Below, in pieces: positions 18,066-26,994 of a DNA stretch of 59,053 nt. Source of the stretch: Treponema sp. (GTDB lineage Bacteria > Spirochaetota > Spirochaetia > Treponematales > Treponemataceae); contig JAFZYR010000014.1 of assembly GCA_017616165.1 (NCBI GenBank), positions 1 through 59,053 on the forward strand, written 5' to 3'. The notes beneath the pieces were generated by a model. That model ran no database searches and was not told where the DNA came from. It saw only the letters and a list, made by a program, of their open reading frames with translations. Numbering within the stretch: the first letter of the stretch is position 1; every line of letters begins with the position of its first letter. Position numbers and translations under genes: made by a program.

Positions 18066-19034
18066 TTATACAAACAATCTCTTTGTAGCCTTCTCATACA
18101 AGTAACGTAAATCTTCTTCCTGCAGCGTGGTGTAGACAAAGTCAATGCATTTGCGCTTATTGTCCTGTGCGGTGTAGACATTGTTTACAACACAGGTAAC
18201 AAAAATGTCGCGCGAAAGAATCGGGCTGTTTTTTATGGAAAAGCAAAGTTTAAGTCCGTATTCATGTCCCAGCTCATAATTGTCCGATGCATTTTCGCTT
18301 CCAAGCACAATGCGTTCATGATCAACATACAAAATCGAAAGCGGCATAACGCGGTTTTCTATTGCCTGGATTTTCTGATCACCCTGGAAGGTAAGATAGT
18401 TGCACACAGGAATGAGCTGAATGCCGTTGCCTGCATTCTTTTTTACTTTAGCAGCTTCTACAAACTGTTCCAGATATTCCTTGGCAATTTTTTGATTTTC
18501 AAGCGGAATAGACTTCCACACCGGGCGTGAAAAAAGCACTTCGTTTTCCCACGGAATGCACTGAGTGTTTATATCCTTTTTGGCATTTACTTCAAAGTAT
18601 AAAACTGCAGAAAAGTCGTAATCAGTTTTTTCTTCTACGTCCTTTATGCGGTTAAGTACATCAGGTACAAGAATGTAAAGACCCTTTTTATCCTGGTCTA
18701 CAAGAGAAGAAAAATAAAGGCCAACGCGATTAAAATAAAATTCTACACGGACAGTTTTTCCCGCAAAGCCCACAACAGACTGCGGCGGATTTTCAAGATG
18801 AATCTTTCCGTTTTTCTGAACCTTTATGTGCTCCGGCTTTAGGGCTACTGGAAATATTTGTGAAGCAAGCGGATGAATTCCTTCGTTTGATTCAGAGGCT
18901 TTTTCTTCGTTTACAGGAGTTAGAGTTACAGGAACATTTCCATCCATCAGATACTGAAGAACAAGCTCACGTTCAATACCAGAGAGCTTTTCCTTGTCCA
19001 ATTCAAAGCTACTGTTGTTTTTCTGTTTCTCCAT
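18066..19034 (-). CDS. Hypothetical protein, possible PilZ-like domain
   Basis: 322 aa, cytoplasmic, with no signal peptide. The N-terminus (DKEKLSGIERELVLQYLMDG) is helical, followed by two beta-rich halves. The C-terminal end (DIFVTCVVNNVYTAQDNKRK, then LQEEDLRYLYEKATKRLF) has the look of the last strands and helix of a PilZ domain, which would bind cyclic di-GMP. The canonical RxxxR and NxSxxG motifs are not clear, so the family is a guess. Its start overlaps the end of the upstream lipoprotein gene by 26 bases, and it converges with the permease gene. Confidence 0.55.
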   Translation of the reverse strand: MEKQKNNSSFELDKEKLSGIERELVLQYLMDGNVPVTLTPVNEEKASESNEGIHPLASQIFPVALKPEHIKVQKNGKIHLENPPQSVVGFAGKTVRVEFYFNRVGLYFSSLVDQDKKGLYILVPDVLNRIKDVEEKTDYDFSAVLYFEVNAKKDINTQCIPWENEVLFSRPVWKSIPLENQKIAKEYLEQFVEAAKVKKNAGNGIQLIPVCNYLTFQGDQKIQAIENRVMPLSILYVDHERIVLGSENASDNYELGHEYGLKLCFSIKNSPILSRDIFVTCVVNNVYTAQDNKRKCIDFVYTTLQEEDLRYLYEKATKRLFV

Positions 19035-19686
19035 TCAGTTTCCCCCACCTGATTATTTCAATTTGATTAATCTTATACCCTACATGGTAAGACAAAAAGA
19101 TAGATAAATCAATATATTCTTTGCCCTTATAAAATCTTACTGGAACCTGAATCAATTCGTCCCCTTCAAAGGCGCTGCAGATAACAAATCTGTCAAAAAG
19201 CTTTTCGCCCGACTTAAGTTCTGTTTGCCACACTTCCTTCAAATCATTTTTAAAGAAAACATAATTGAAAAAATATTCTGAATCAAAATATGGAGAAAGA
19301 CCTTCTGTTCCATCCTTGAGCGCGTCGCAAAACTCTTTGACTGAATTTAAGAGGATTGAATTCATGGATGAGGTATCAAGACTTGCCAGCTCTTTTATCT
19401 GCGGATACACAGGCGCTGTCACACCCTTTATAGACTGAACCAGCTGCGGGCTCATAAGATTTTTGTCTGCAATATTTATAAACTGATTAAGCTTTGCATT
19501 AAGCCGCTCGCCTTCTATATCCTTTGTCCACACAGTATTCTGCGACTTTGCACTCAATTCATTACGCAAAGTATTATCCGAAGTCTTAATCCCCGTAGCC
19601 TGCGGATTAGAACAAGAAATGAGAAATCCTAAAATCGCCCCAGCAGCGAGCCCCACCCCCAATTTTCTTTTACACATCACCCTCAT
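19009..19686 (-). CDS. Hypothetical lipoprotein
   Basis: 225 aa. A basic N-terminus (MRVMCKRK) precedes the hydrophobic LGVGLAAGAILGFLISC with a lipobox ending at Cys25. A second ATG three codons in (19677) could also be the start; neither has a good ribosome-binding site. The mature part is mixed and ends KINQIEIIRWGKLNGETEK. No family recognised. Its last 26 bases overlap the next gene, suggesting an operon pair. Confidence 0.7.
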   Translation of the reverse strand: MRVMCKRKLGVGLAAGAILGFLISCSNPQATGIKTSDNTLRNELSAKSQNTVWTKDIEGERLNAKLNQFINIADKNLMSPQLVQSIKGVTAPVYPQIKELASLDTSSMNSILLNSVKEFCDALKDGTEGLSPYFDSEYFFNYVFFKNDLKEVWQTELKSGEKLFDRFVICSAFEGDELIQVPVRFYKGKEYIDLSIFLSYHVGYKINQIEIIRWGKLNGETEKQQ

Positions 19687-19762
19687 ACTATCAAATTTCG
19701 GCCATTTTTACCACAAAAAAAACCCTTTTGAAAAAAAAAGATCCCCCACTCCTTCTTATGAT

Positions 19763-20226
19763 TGGTCAGTAAGAGGATCGAACTCCCATCCCTTTGGGCA
19801 GTGAAAGGATCGAACTCCCAGGCTTTTGTGCAGTGAGAGGATCGAACTCCCGACAAGCCTAAAATCGGAAAACCGTTAAAAACTGAGCCGCCAGGGTCAG
19901 TTTAGGTTTATCCGACAAAATGGCTCAAGGCGAGATTTATCGAGCCTCTCGTAGAATGTCGGGAGTTCCTGAACACGAAAGGCTTTAAAAATACAAAAGG
20001 CTAGGTATAAAACCTAGCCTTAACCTGGGCAGTGAGAGGATCGAACTCCCGACATACTCAAATCGGAAATCCGTTAAAAAAAAAGAGCGAAAGCTCTTTT
20101 TTAGGATTATCCGACAAAATGTTCCGAAGGAGCGGGAGCGACTGAGGGCTGACAGAATGTCGGGAGTTCCTGAACACGAAAGGCTTTAAAAATACAAAAG
20201 GCTAGGTATAAAACCTAGCCTTAACC
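19763..20226 (-). repeat. Ladder of partial tRNA-Val 3' ends and hairpin units
   Basis: Downstream of tRNA-Val, the T-arm plus acceptor end is repeated four times on the same strand: 20026-20054, 19827-19855, 19795-19820 and 19763-19788. The first two are about 200 bases apart and the rest about 32. Each 200-base unit holds a terminator copy, an inverted copy of the tRNA segment (20154-20169 and 19953-19968) and a bulged hairpin (20063-20114 and 19865-19915). About 100 bases are identical between units; the rest differs but keeps its pairing. No protein gene is seen. Confidence 0.85.
20188..20220 (-). terminator. Terminator of tRNA-Val
   Basis: GGCTAGGT pairs with ACCTAGCC around a five-base loop and is followed on the minus strand by TTTTGTATTTTT, 7 bases after the tRNA end. 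An identical copy lies about 200 bases further on. Confidence 0.85.
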
Positions 20227-20300
20227 TGGGCAGTGAGAGGATCGAACTCCCGACATTCTGGGTGTAAACCAGACGCTCGTACCAGCTGAGCTAACTGCCC
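20227..20300 (-). tRNA. tRNA-Val (anticodon TAC)
   Basis: Acceptor stem GGGCAGT/ACTGCCC; D arm AGCTCAGCTGGTA; anticodon stem TCTGG/CCAGA around TTTACAC with TAC; T arm GGGAGTTCGATCCTC. CCA is not encoded. It has its own promoter and terminator. Confidence 0.96.
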
Positions 20301-20325
20301 GAATCACTCACAAGTGATGTTATAA

Positions 20326-20354
20326 ACTATATCAAATATGCACGGGTGTGTCAA
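20326..20354 (-). promoter_or_regulatory. Sigma-70 promoter for tRNA-Val
   Basis: On the minus strand TTGACA (20354-20349), 17 bases and TATAGT (20331-20326), 25 bases before the tRNA. Confidence 0.85.
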
Positions 20355-20387
20355 CCCGTTTGACATAGAAAAATTAAAAAAATCCAT

Positions 20388-20416
20388 TTGAAACGGAGGC
20401 AAAAAACTTTTATAAT
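20388..20416 (+). promoter_or_regulatory. Sigma-70 promoter for truB, close to the start codon
   Basis: TTGAAA (20388-20393), 17 bases and TATAAT (20411-20416). Only 7 bases separate the -10 box from the ATG at 20424, so the transcript would begin at or next to the start codon. Confidence 0.75.
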
Positions 20417-20423
20417 TCAGAAT

Positions 20424-21449
20424 ATGGCTACGGACGGAATTGTTCTTCTGGCAAAAAAAATTGGACTCACCTCTTTTACTTCACTTACAGATGTAAAAAA
20501 AGCGCTTGGAACAACTAAGGTTGGGCATACGGGCACTCTTGACAGCTTTGCACAGGGGCTTCTCGTAGTCTGCACAGGACGATTGACCAAACTTTCTTCC
20601 TATATCACCGATTTTGACAAGGAATACAGCGCCGTTATAAAGTTTGGCGAAGAAACCGACACGCTTGAATATACAGGAAACGTTGTAAAAACCGATCCGC
20701 TTCCTACTCAGGAACAGCTTGTTCAAAGTCTTGAGCATTTTACAGGCACCTATGACCAGATTCCACCGGTTTTTTCTTCCATTCATGTGGACGGAAAGCG
20801 TGCCAGCGAGCTTGTACGCAAGGGAAAAGAAGCTCAGGTTCCTTCACGCAAGGTTACCGTTCATAAAGCCCTTCTCAAAGAAGTTCAGAAAACTGATGAC
20901 GGCAAAATCCTTTATGCGCTCATAGATTTTTCAGTTTCCAAAGGCACCTATATCCGTAGTCTTGCGCGTGACATAGCCCAGCACTGCGGCTCTGCTGCTC
21001 ATCTTGTAGGCTTATACAGAACCCGCGTTGGAACCTTTAATATTGAAGACGCTGCGGGCTACGACGACGTAAAGGATTTTACAATACAAAAGGCAGTTCA
21101 AAATATGGAAGAACAGCTGGCCTCCATGAAGGAAAACAGTTTAACCTACCAGAAATATTCTTTTGATGAAGAACGAAAAAAGCTTCAGGCGCAAATCCTT
21201 ACTACTATCAAACCCTTTGATGAAAAAACCTCACAGCTTTGCGGCTTTACAAATCTTTTTCTAGTGAGCGACCAGGCCAAAATGGATTATTACAACGGAA
21301 AGCCTCTGCGTTCTGCCCTGTTTGGAATAAATCTTCATGACCTTCCCTGCAATACGCTTTGCGCGGTGTTTACAAAAGAAAAAATCTTTACCGGGCTTTT
21401 CGAAAAAACTGACCAGGGCCGCCTGCATCACCTTTTTGTAATCTGTTAA
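20424..21449 (+). CDS. truB: tRNA pseudouridine-55 synthase
   Basis: 341 aa from the ATG at 20424 (MATDGIVLLAKKIGLTS). The frame runs open 36 bases further up, but those bases are the promoter. The catalytic aspartate is Asp40 in GHTGTLDSFAQG, followed by KEYSAVIKFGEETDTLEYTG and the RKVTVH and GTYIRSLARDIA motifs. It makes pseudouridine in the T loop of tRNAs. The C-terminal part (about 230-341) is longer than in E. coli TruB and not clearly a PUA domain. It is flanked by tRNA-Val on the opposite strand. Confidence 0.95.
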   Translation: MATDGIVLLAKKIGLTSFTSLTDVKKALGTTKVGHTGTLDSFAQGLLVVCTGRLTKLSSYITDFDKEYSAVIKFGEETDTLEYTGNVVKTDPLPTQEQLVQSLEHFTGTYDQIPPVFSSIHVDGKRASELVRKGKEAQVPSRKVTVHKALLKEVQKTDDGKILYALIDFSVSKGTYIRSLARDIAQHCGSAAHLVGLYRTRVGTFNIEDAAGYDDVKDFTIQKAVQNMEEQLASMKENSLTYQKYSFDEERKKLQAQILTTIKPFDEKTSQLCGFTNLFLVSDQAKMDYYNGKPLRSALFGINLHDLPCNTLCAVFTKEKIFTGLFEKTDQGRLHHLFVIC

Positions 21450-21480
21450 AATATAAATAGAAAATAATAAAAAACTGTTA

Positions 21481-21486
21481 TATAAT
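21481..21486 (+). promoter_or_regulatory. Candidate -10 box for the alpha-2-macroglobulin gene
   Basis: TATAAT lies 6 bases before the ATG at 21493; the -35 (TAGAAA at 21458) is weak. As with truB, there is no room for a ribosome-binding site if this is used. Confidence 0.5.
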
Positions 21487-21492
21487 ATACTT

Positions 21493-24400
21493 ATGAAAAC
21501 AAAGTTTATTATTATTTCAGTTTTATCAGTATTTTTAATTAGTGGCTGCAGCAAGCTTTCAAAAACTTCGTCTGTTTCCAACGCTGCAGTATCTCAGGTT
21601 GAATTTATCACACCACAGTTTATAGGCCGCCTTACTCCTATTTCTATCAGCTTTAAGGAAAGCCCTAAAATCCCAATTGGTCAGGGACTCCAAATCAGTC
21701 CTAAGATGAAGGGTGTATGGGAATATTCCGACAACAAGGCAACCTTTACACCTGACGAACCCTACAAGGGAAATTCAAAGCTCACGCTCAAGGCAAATTT
21801 GAAAAAGCTTTTTGACGAGGACTGCGGAGACTTTATTCAGGATTTTTATGTAGAAAGCCCGTCCTACTCTGTTGAATTTGACGAAATAAGACTTGACGCT
21901 GCGGCTCCTGCCTACAAGGTAACAGGTTCTGTAACAACAGATATTCCTGTTACACAGGAGGTAATCAGCAAGGTGCTTAATGCAAGTCTTAGCTCTAAAA
22001 AGCAGGAGGTTAGCTGGAAGCAGAGCGACACTCCTCAAAAATGGAGCTTTTCTGTTGATGTTCAGGATAATCAGAAAAAGGACAGAACTCTTGAGCTCAA
22101 ATGGTCTGGTAAAGAGCTTGGAATGAACCGTGCTCAGACTAAGCTTTCTGACGGAAAAAAGCTCATTCCAATTCCGGGCCAGGATGATTTTTCTATCATT
22201 GATATAAACACACAAAAAGACAACACCATTCTTGTAAGCTTTTCAAAAACTCTGGATCCTTCACAGGACATCACTTCCTTTGTAAAGGCCAGCGACAAAA
22301 ACGGCAAATCAAATAATAATTTTACTGCCTCAATTCACGGCAACAATCTTCTGCTTTTCAGTGATTCAAACTGGAGTGACATTCAGACTGTAGACTTTCA
22401 GCTTGGTATTCAAAGCAGCGACGGAATCTATCTTGCAAAGGCAGACTCGGTAACACTTTCGGACAATTGGGAAATACCTAAGGTTCGCTTTATGAACAGC
22501 AATGTCATTCTGCCTACAAGCCAGGGCGCTGTATTCCCTATTGAAACCATGAACCTTACCGGAGTAATTGTTCAGGTTTATCAGATTTATGAACGCAATA
22601 TGAATCAGTTCCTTCAGGATAACGAGTTAGACGGAACTTATAATCTTGCAAAGGTCGGCGAGCCTGTATGGGAAAAGAAAATCAGCTTTGACTGGGATAA
22701 TTCCATGCAGAACAAATACATTGCCCGCGGACTTGATCTTTCAACACTTGTAAAAAAATATTCAGGTGGAATGTATCATATAAGGGTAAGCTTCAGAAAG
22801 GACCAGATAAAATATGTCTGCAAGAGCGCTCACGATTTTTCTGACCTGCCTATGCCACCTGACTCCATCGAAGAATATTCAGTTCCTACAAATAACGAAA
22901 AGAGCAGCTGGGACTATTACGAAAACGTTAACTACAGACAGCGCCAGGAATACTGGTCGTACAGAAACGATCCTTGCCATCCGGCCTTTTATGTTCCAAG
23001 CTATAATTCTTCAAGCGTAATTTCGCGCAACGTGCTTGTTTCTGATATTGGTATTATGGCCAAAAGAGACAACACCGGTTCCCTCTTTATTACTACCTCG
23101 GACCTCAAAACCTCAAAGCCGCTTTCTAACGTAAGCATTGAGCTTAAAAGCTATGTTGGTACTACAATCACAACCGGAAAAACAAACTCCGACGGGCAGG
23201 TAATCTTTAAGACAACTAAGGAGCCTTTCTCTATTATTGCCAAGCACAGTAATCAGACCTCTTATTTAAAGATTGCACAGGGCACAAACCTTAGCACAAG
23301 CCATTTTGAAATTGGCGGTGAAAAGGTAACCAACGGACTTAAGGGATATATTTACGGAGAACGCGGAGTATGGAGACCGGGCGATGAGCTCTTCCTTACC
23401 TTTGTACTCCAGGATCTTGAAAAAAATCTTCCTTCAGATATTCCGGTAAGCTTTGAGCTCATGGATCCTCTTGGACACGTTACAGACACCCAGGTGCTTA
23501 CAGATTCCAAAAACGGCTTCTACCCTATTACTACAAAAACTGCCGACAACGCAACTACAGGCTTGTGGACAGGCCGCGTAACAATAGGCGGAAACACCTG
23601 GACAAAATATCTTAGCATTGAATCAATTGTTCCAAACCGTCTTTCTGTTGAGCTTACTTCAAACACAGAATATCTTAGCGGCAGCAATAACCGCTTTACC
23701 TTAAAGGGTGCCTGGCTTCACGGAGCTGAAGTTCCAAATTACAAGGCCGATGTTTCTGTTGCCTTCTCCGAAACCACAACCGACTTTGACGGCTATTCTG
23801 AATACACCTTTACAAATGTTTTAAATGACATTAATTACAGCAGGGACGAAATATGGTCCGGCGAGCTTAATGATAAGTCAGAAGCAAGCTTTAGCGCCTA
23901 TTTTAATCCTGGAAATAATCTGCCGGGCAAGCTCAAGGCAAATTTTGTTTCAAGAATCTATGAGCCTTCGGGAGCCTTCTCTACACAGTCAACCTCAATG
24001 GATTATTATCCGTTTGAACGCTATGTTGGAATTAAGCTTCCTAAGGGCGATGCAACAAGAAACATGCTGCTTACCGATACAGACCACACTGTAGACACAG
24101 TGCTCTTAACTCAAAGCGGTGCTCCTGTTTCTTCTGCAAATCTTACTTATACGGTTTATAAGCTTGAATGGAAATGGTGGTGGGAAAAGGATGCCTACAC
24201 AAGCGCCACCTATGTTTCTTCACGCTATTACAATAAGGTAGCCTCAGGTTCCTTTGATGTTAAAAACGGCAAGGGCTCATTTAAGTTCAGCGTAAAATAT
24301 CCTGACTGGGGCCGTTACCTTGTAGAAGTAAAGGACGGTTCAAAAGGACATTGCGCTTCTCAGATTGTTTATATTGACTGGCCGGGCTGGGCCGGACGTG

Positions 24401-26994
24401 CTCAGGAGGGAGGAACAGGCAGTGCTGCTATGCTTCCTCTTACTGCAGACCAGAAGTCCTACACAGTTGGTCAGACAGCAAAAATTTCTTTTGAATCAAG
24501 CGCACAGGCTACTGCTTATATCTGCATAGAAGAAGGCGGCAAGCTCATTAAGTCGCTCAGCATGGAAACAAAGAAGGGAACAAATGTTTACAGCCTCAAG
24601 CTTACCAAGGATATGTCTCCAAACATTTACGTTCACCTTAGCCTCATACAGCCGCATATGCAGACGGCAAACAGTCTTCCTATAAGACTTTACGGCGTTG
24701 TACCGATTATGGTCGATGATCCGGAAACTGTACTTAATCCTGTTATCAAGGTTGCAGATACCCTTGAGCCAAACAAGACTGCTTCGTTTACAGTTTCTGA
24801 AAATTCGGGCAAGGCTATGACCTATACTCTTGCAGTTGTAGATGAAGGCTTACTGGGACTTACTAATTTCCATGGCCCTGATTTGAAATCAGAGTTCTAC
24901 AAGAAGGAAGCTTCTGAGCTTGAAAACTGGGATATCTACAGATACATTATCAATGCCTACAGCGGCAAGCTCGAAACCATGCTTGCAATTGGTGGTTCCG
25001 AAGATATTCTGAACAATGCAAAGAATAACGAAAACCGCTTTGCTCCTGTTGTAAGATATTTTGGACCATACACTATAAAGGCAGGCGAAAAGAAAACTAC
25101 CGAATTTGAAATGCCGTACTATGTAGGTGCTGTAAGGGCAATTGTTGTTGCCGGAAATAACGGTGCATATGGAACTGCAGAAAAATCGGTTCCTGTAAAA
25201 TCTGCACTCATGGCCCAGCCTGTATTCCCTCGCACTATGGGAACAAACGAAACGGTTCAGATTCCGGTAACTGTATTCAACGGCGAAAGCTTTGAAAAAA
25301 AGGTTTCTGTAAGCTTTGCAGGACGAGGAATCTTAAACTTCTCTAAGACAGAAAACATTACGGTTCCTGGCAACGGAAATGTAGTTGTAAACTTTGAGGT
25401 TGCAACAAAGAATCCGGGTCATGTTCTGTTTGAAACTACGGCAAAGGATACTAAGAACACCACCAAGAATTCTACACCTGTGGACATTATGTCGCGTGGT
25501 ATTCCTGTTACTTATTCATCTAACTTTGTTGTAAAGCCGGGTGCCACTGTTTCTGTAACTACAAGCTCTCCTTCCGAAAAGGGTGCAACACTCAAGGTTG
25601 AGCTTTCTACCCTGCAGCAGATAAACTTCTCCGGTCGTCTTGATTACCTTATTGAATACCCTCACGGCTGTATTGAGCAGATAACCTCCGGCGGCTTCCC
25701 ACAGCTTTATCTTTCTGACTTTACATATCTTAGTCCGGAAAAGAATAACCAGATTAAGAACAATGTAATGTCTGTAATTGAACGCTACCCTACTTACCAG
25801 ACAAGCTCCGGTGCAATGGGCTACTGGCCTGGAAACAGCTCTCCTCACGCGTGGGGAACCTGTTATGCAACTCACTTTATGACCGAGGCAAAGAAGCACG
25901 GCTACAGCGTTCCAGATACAATTTACCAGCCGGCTCTTACCTGGCTCGAAAACACCAGTGAAGAATGGCAGTATTCTAGAAACGACGAAACTGCAGCCGT
26001 ACAGGCTTACAGACTCTTTGTTCTGGCTCTTGCAGGCAAGTCTAATATTGGCGCTATGAACAGACTCCTTGCAGACAGCAGTCTTACCAACGAAGCTAAG
26101 CTTTTGCTTTCGGGTGCTTACAGTCTTGCAGGAAGAAAGCAGACTGCACAGGACTTGCTTGACGGAATTGGCAGATTAAAGAGTGCCTTCAGAAGCACAG
26201 GCGGCGACTTTAGCTCATCTATAAGACAAAAGGCTCTTGAGCTTTTTGCAGCAACCTTGATTGACAGCAAGAGCTCTACAAAGTCTGACAGTCTTGCCAA
26301 GGAAATTGCAGATACACTTTCTTCTGACAAGTGGCTCAGCACTCAGGAAACTGCATGGCTTTTGTTCTCACTGCTTCCTTACTACAGCAACAAAAAGACT
26401 TCGGAAGGAAAGTATACCCTTTGGAATGATATAGACGAAAAGTCGGGCAGCTTTAAGGAAAAGGCAATTACCGAATCGCTTACCTTCTCTACTAAATTCC
26501 CTGGTCAGAATGTAAGCGTTAAGAATACCGGTGATGCAACCTTGTACGGAACTATGATCTGCTCCGGTATTTCTACAGCAGGAACAGAAGCTGCACAGAA
26601 CAATACAATTTCTATGAGTGCAACAGGCCTTGATAAGCTTAAGAAGATTAAATCTGGCGAAGAGGTTTCGCTTAAGATTCACATTTCAAATCCTACTGCT
26701 TCCGAAATCAAGAATATTGTTCTTACAATTCCGGTTGGAACCTGTCTGGAATTTGCAAACGAAAGACTTGCAAATGCAGAATACAGAAGCTCAGATTACA
26801 CCTACCAGGATATAAGGGATGATGCAATCTATACTTATTTTGATTTGAACGCAAAAGCAAGCAAGGACTTCTACTTTACAGTAACCGCTGCTTACAGTGG
26901 AAACTTTGTTGTTCCGGCAATTTATGCCCAGGCAATGTACGACGATACCATTAAGGCAGTAATTCCGGGCTTTACTGTAAAAATGCTTAAGTAA
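21493..26994 (+). CDS. Alpha-2-macroglobulin family lipoprotein with thioester motif
   Basis: 1,833 aa. A lipoprotein signal (KTKFIIISVLSVFLISGC) is cleaved before Cys19. A chain of macroglobulin beta domains follows, with the bait-region neighbourhood and MG7-like GLKGYIYGERGVWRPGDEL near residue 615. The thioester site is CIEQ at 1393-1396 in YPHGCIEQITSGGF, followed by an alpha-helical thioester domain (to about 1640) and a C-terminal domain. The family (YfhM-like) traps proteases and is thought to guard the periplasm. pbpC follows with a TAATG overlap, a partnership known from many bacteria: the trap protects the wall synthesised by PBP1C. Confidence 0.95.
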   Translation: MKTKFIIISVLSVFLISGCSKLSKTSSVSNAAVSQVEFITPQFIGRLTPISISFKESPKIPIGQGLQISPKMKGVWEYSDNKATFTPDEPYKGNSKLTLKANLKKLFDEDCGDFIQDFYVESPSYSVEFDEIRLDAAAPAYKVTGSVTTDIPVTQEVISKVLNASLSSKKQEVSWKQSDTPQKWSFSVDVQDNQKKDRTLELKWSGKELGMNRAQTKLSDGKKLIPIPGQDDFSIIDINTQKDNTILVSFSKTLDPSQDITSFVKASDKNGKSNNNFTASIHGNNLLLFSDSNWSDIQTVDFQLGIQSSDGIYLAKADSVTLSDNWEIPKVRFMNSNVILPTSQGAVFPIETMNLTGVIVQVYQIYERNMNQFLQDNELDGTYNLAKVGEPVWEKKISFDWDNSMQNKYIARGLDLSTLVKKYSGGMYHIRVSFRKDQIKYVCKSAHDFSDLPMPPDSIEEYSVPTNNEKSSWDYYENVNYRQRQEYWSYRNDPCHPAFYVPSYNSSSVISRNVLVSDIGIMAKRDNTGSLFITTSDLKTSKPLSNVSIELKSYVGTTITTGKTNSDGQVIFKTTKEPFSIIAKHSNQTSYLKIAQGTNLSTSHFEIGGEKVTNGLKGYIYGERGVWRPGDELFLTFVLQDLEKNLPSDIPVSFELMDPLGHVTDTQVLTDSKNGFYPITTKTADNATTGLWTGRVTIGGNTWTKYLSIESIVPNRLSVELTSNTEYLSGSNNRFTLKGAWLHGAEVPNYKADVSVAFSETTTDFDGYSEYTFTNVLNDINYSRDEIWSGELNDKSEASFSAYFNPGNNLPGKLKANFVSRIYEPSGAFSTQSTSMDYYPFERYVGIKLPKGDATRNMLLTDTDHTVDTVLLTQSGAPVSSANLTYTVYKLEWKWWWEKDAYTSATYVSSRYYNKVASGSFDVKNGKGSFKFSVKYPDWGRYLVEVKDGSKGHCASQIVYIDWPGWAGRAQEGGTGSAAMLPLTADQKSYTVGQTAKISFESSAQATAYICIEEGGKLIKSLSMETKKGTNVYSLKLTKDMSPNIYVHLSLIQPHMQTANSLPIRLYGVVPIMVDDPETVLNPVIKVADTLEPNKTASFTVSENSGKAMTYTLAVVDEGLLGLTNFHGPDLKSEFYKKEASELENWDIYRYIINAYSGKLETMLAIGGSEDILNNAKNNENRFAPVVRYFGPYTIKAGEKKTTEFEMPYYVGAVRAIVVAGNNGAYGTAEKSVPVKSALMAQPVFPRTMGTNETVQIPVTVFNGESFEKKVSVSFAGRGILNFSKTENITVPGNGNVVVNFEVATKNPGHVLFETTAKDTKNTTKNSTPVDIMSRGIPVTYSSNFVVKPGATVSVTTSSPSEKGATLKVELSTLQQINFSGRLDYLIEYPHGCIEQITSGGFPQLYLSDFTYLSPEKNNQIKNNVMSVIERYPTYQTSSGAMGYWPGNSSPHAWGTCYATHFMTEAKKHGYSVPDTIYQPALTWLENTSEEWQYSRNDETAAVQAYRLFVLALAGKSNIGAMNRLLADSSLTNEAKLLLSGAYSLAGRKQTAQDLLDGIGRLKSAFRSTGGDFSSSIRQKALELFAATLIDSKSSTKSDSLAKEIADTLSSDKWLSTQETAWLLFSLLPYYSNKKTSEGKYTLWNDIDEKSGSFKEKAITESLTFSTKFPGQNVSVKNTGDATLYGTMICSGISTAGTEAAQNNTISMSATGLDKLKKIKSGEEVSLKIHISNPTASEIKNIVLTIPVGTCLEFANERLANAEYRSSDYTYQDIRDDAIYTYFDLNAKASKDFYFTVTAAYSGNFVVPAIYAQAMYDDTIKAVIPGFTVKMLK

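Noticed and set aside
19763..20300. CRISPR-like array of repeats at the tRNA-Val locus
   Set aside because: Repeats match a tRNA end, spacers vary from a few bases to about 170, and no cas genes are present.
19763..20300. tmRNA or a second tRNA at the ladder
   Set aside because: The partial copies lack a 5' half and D arm, and the tRNA-like end is that of tRNA-Val, not of an alanine-type tmRNA.
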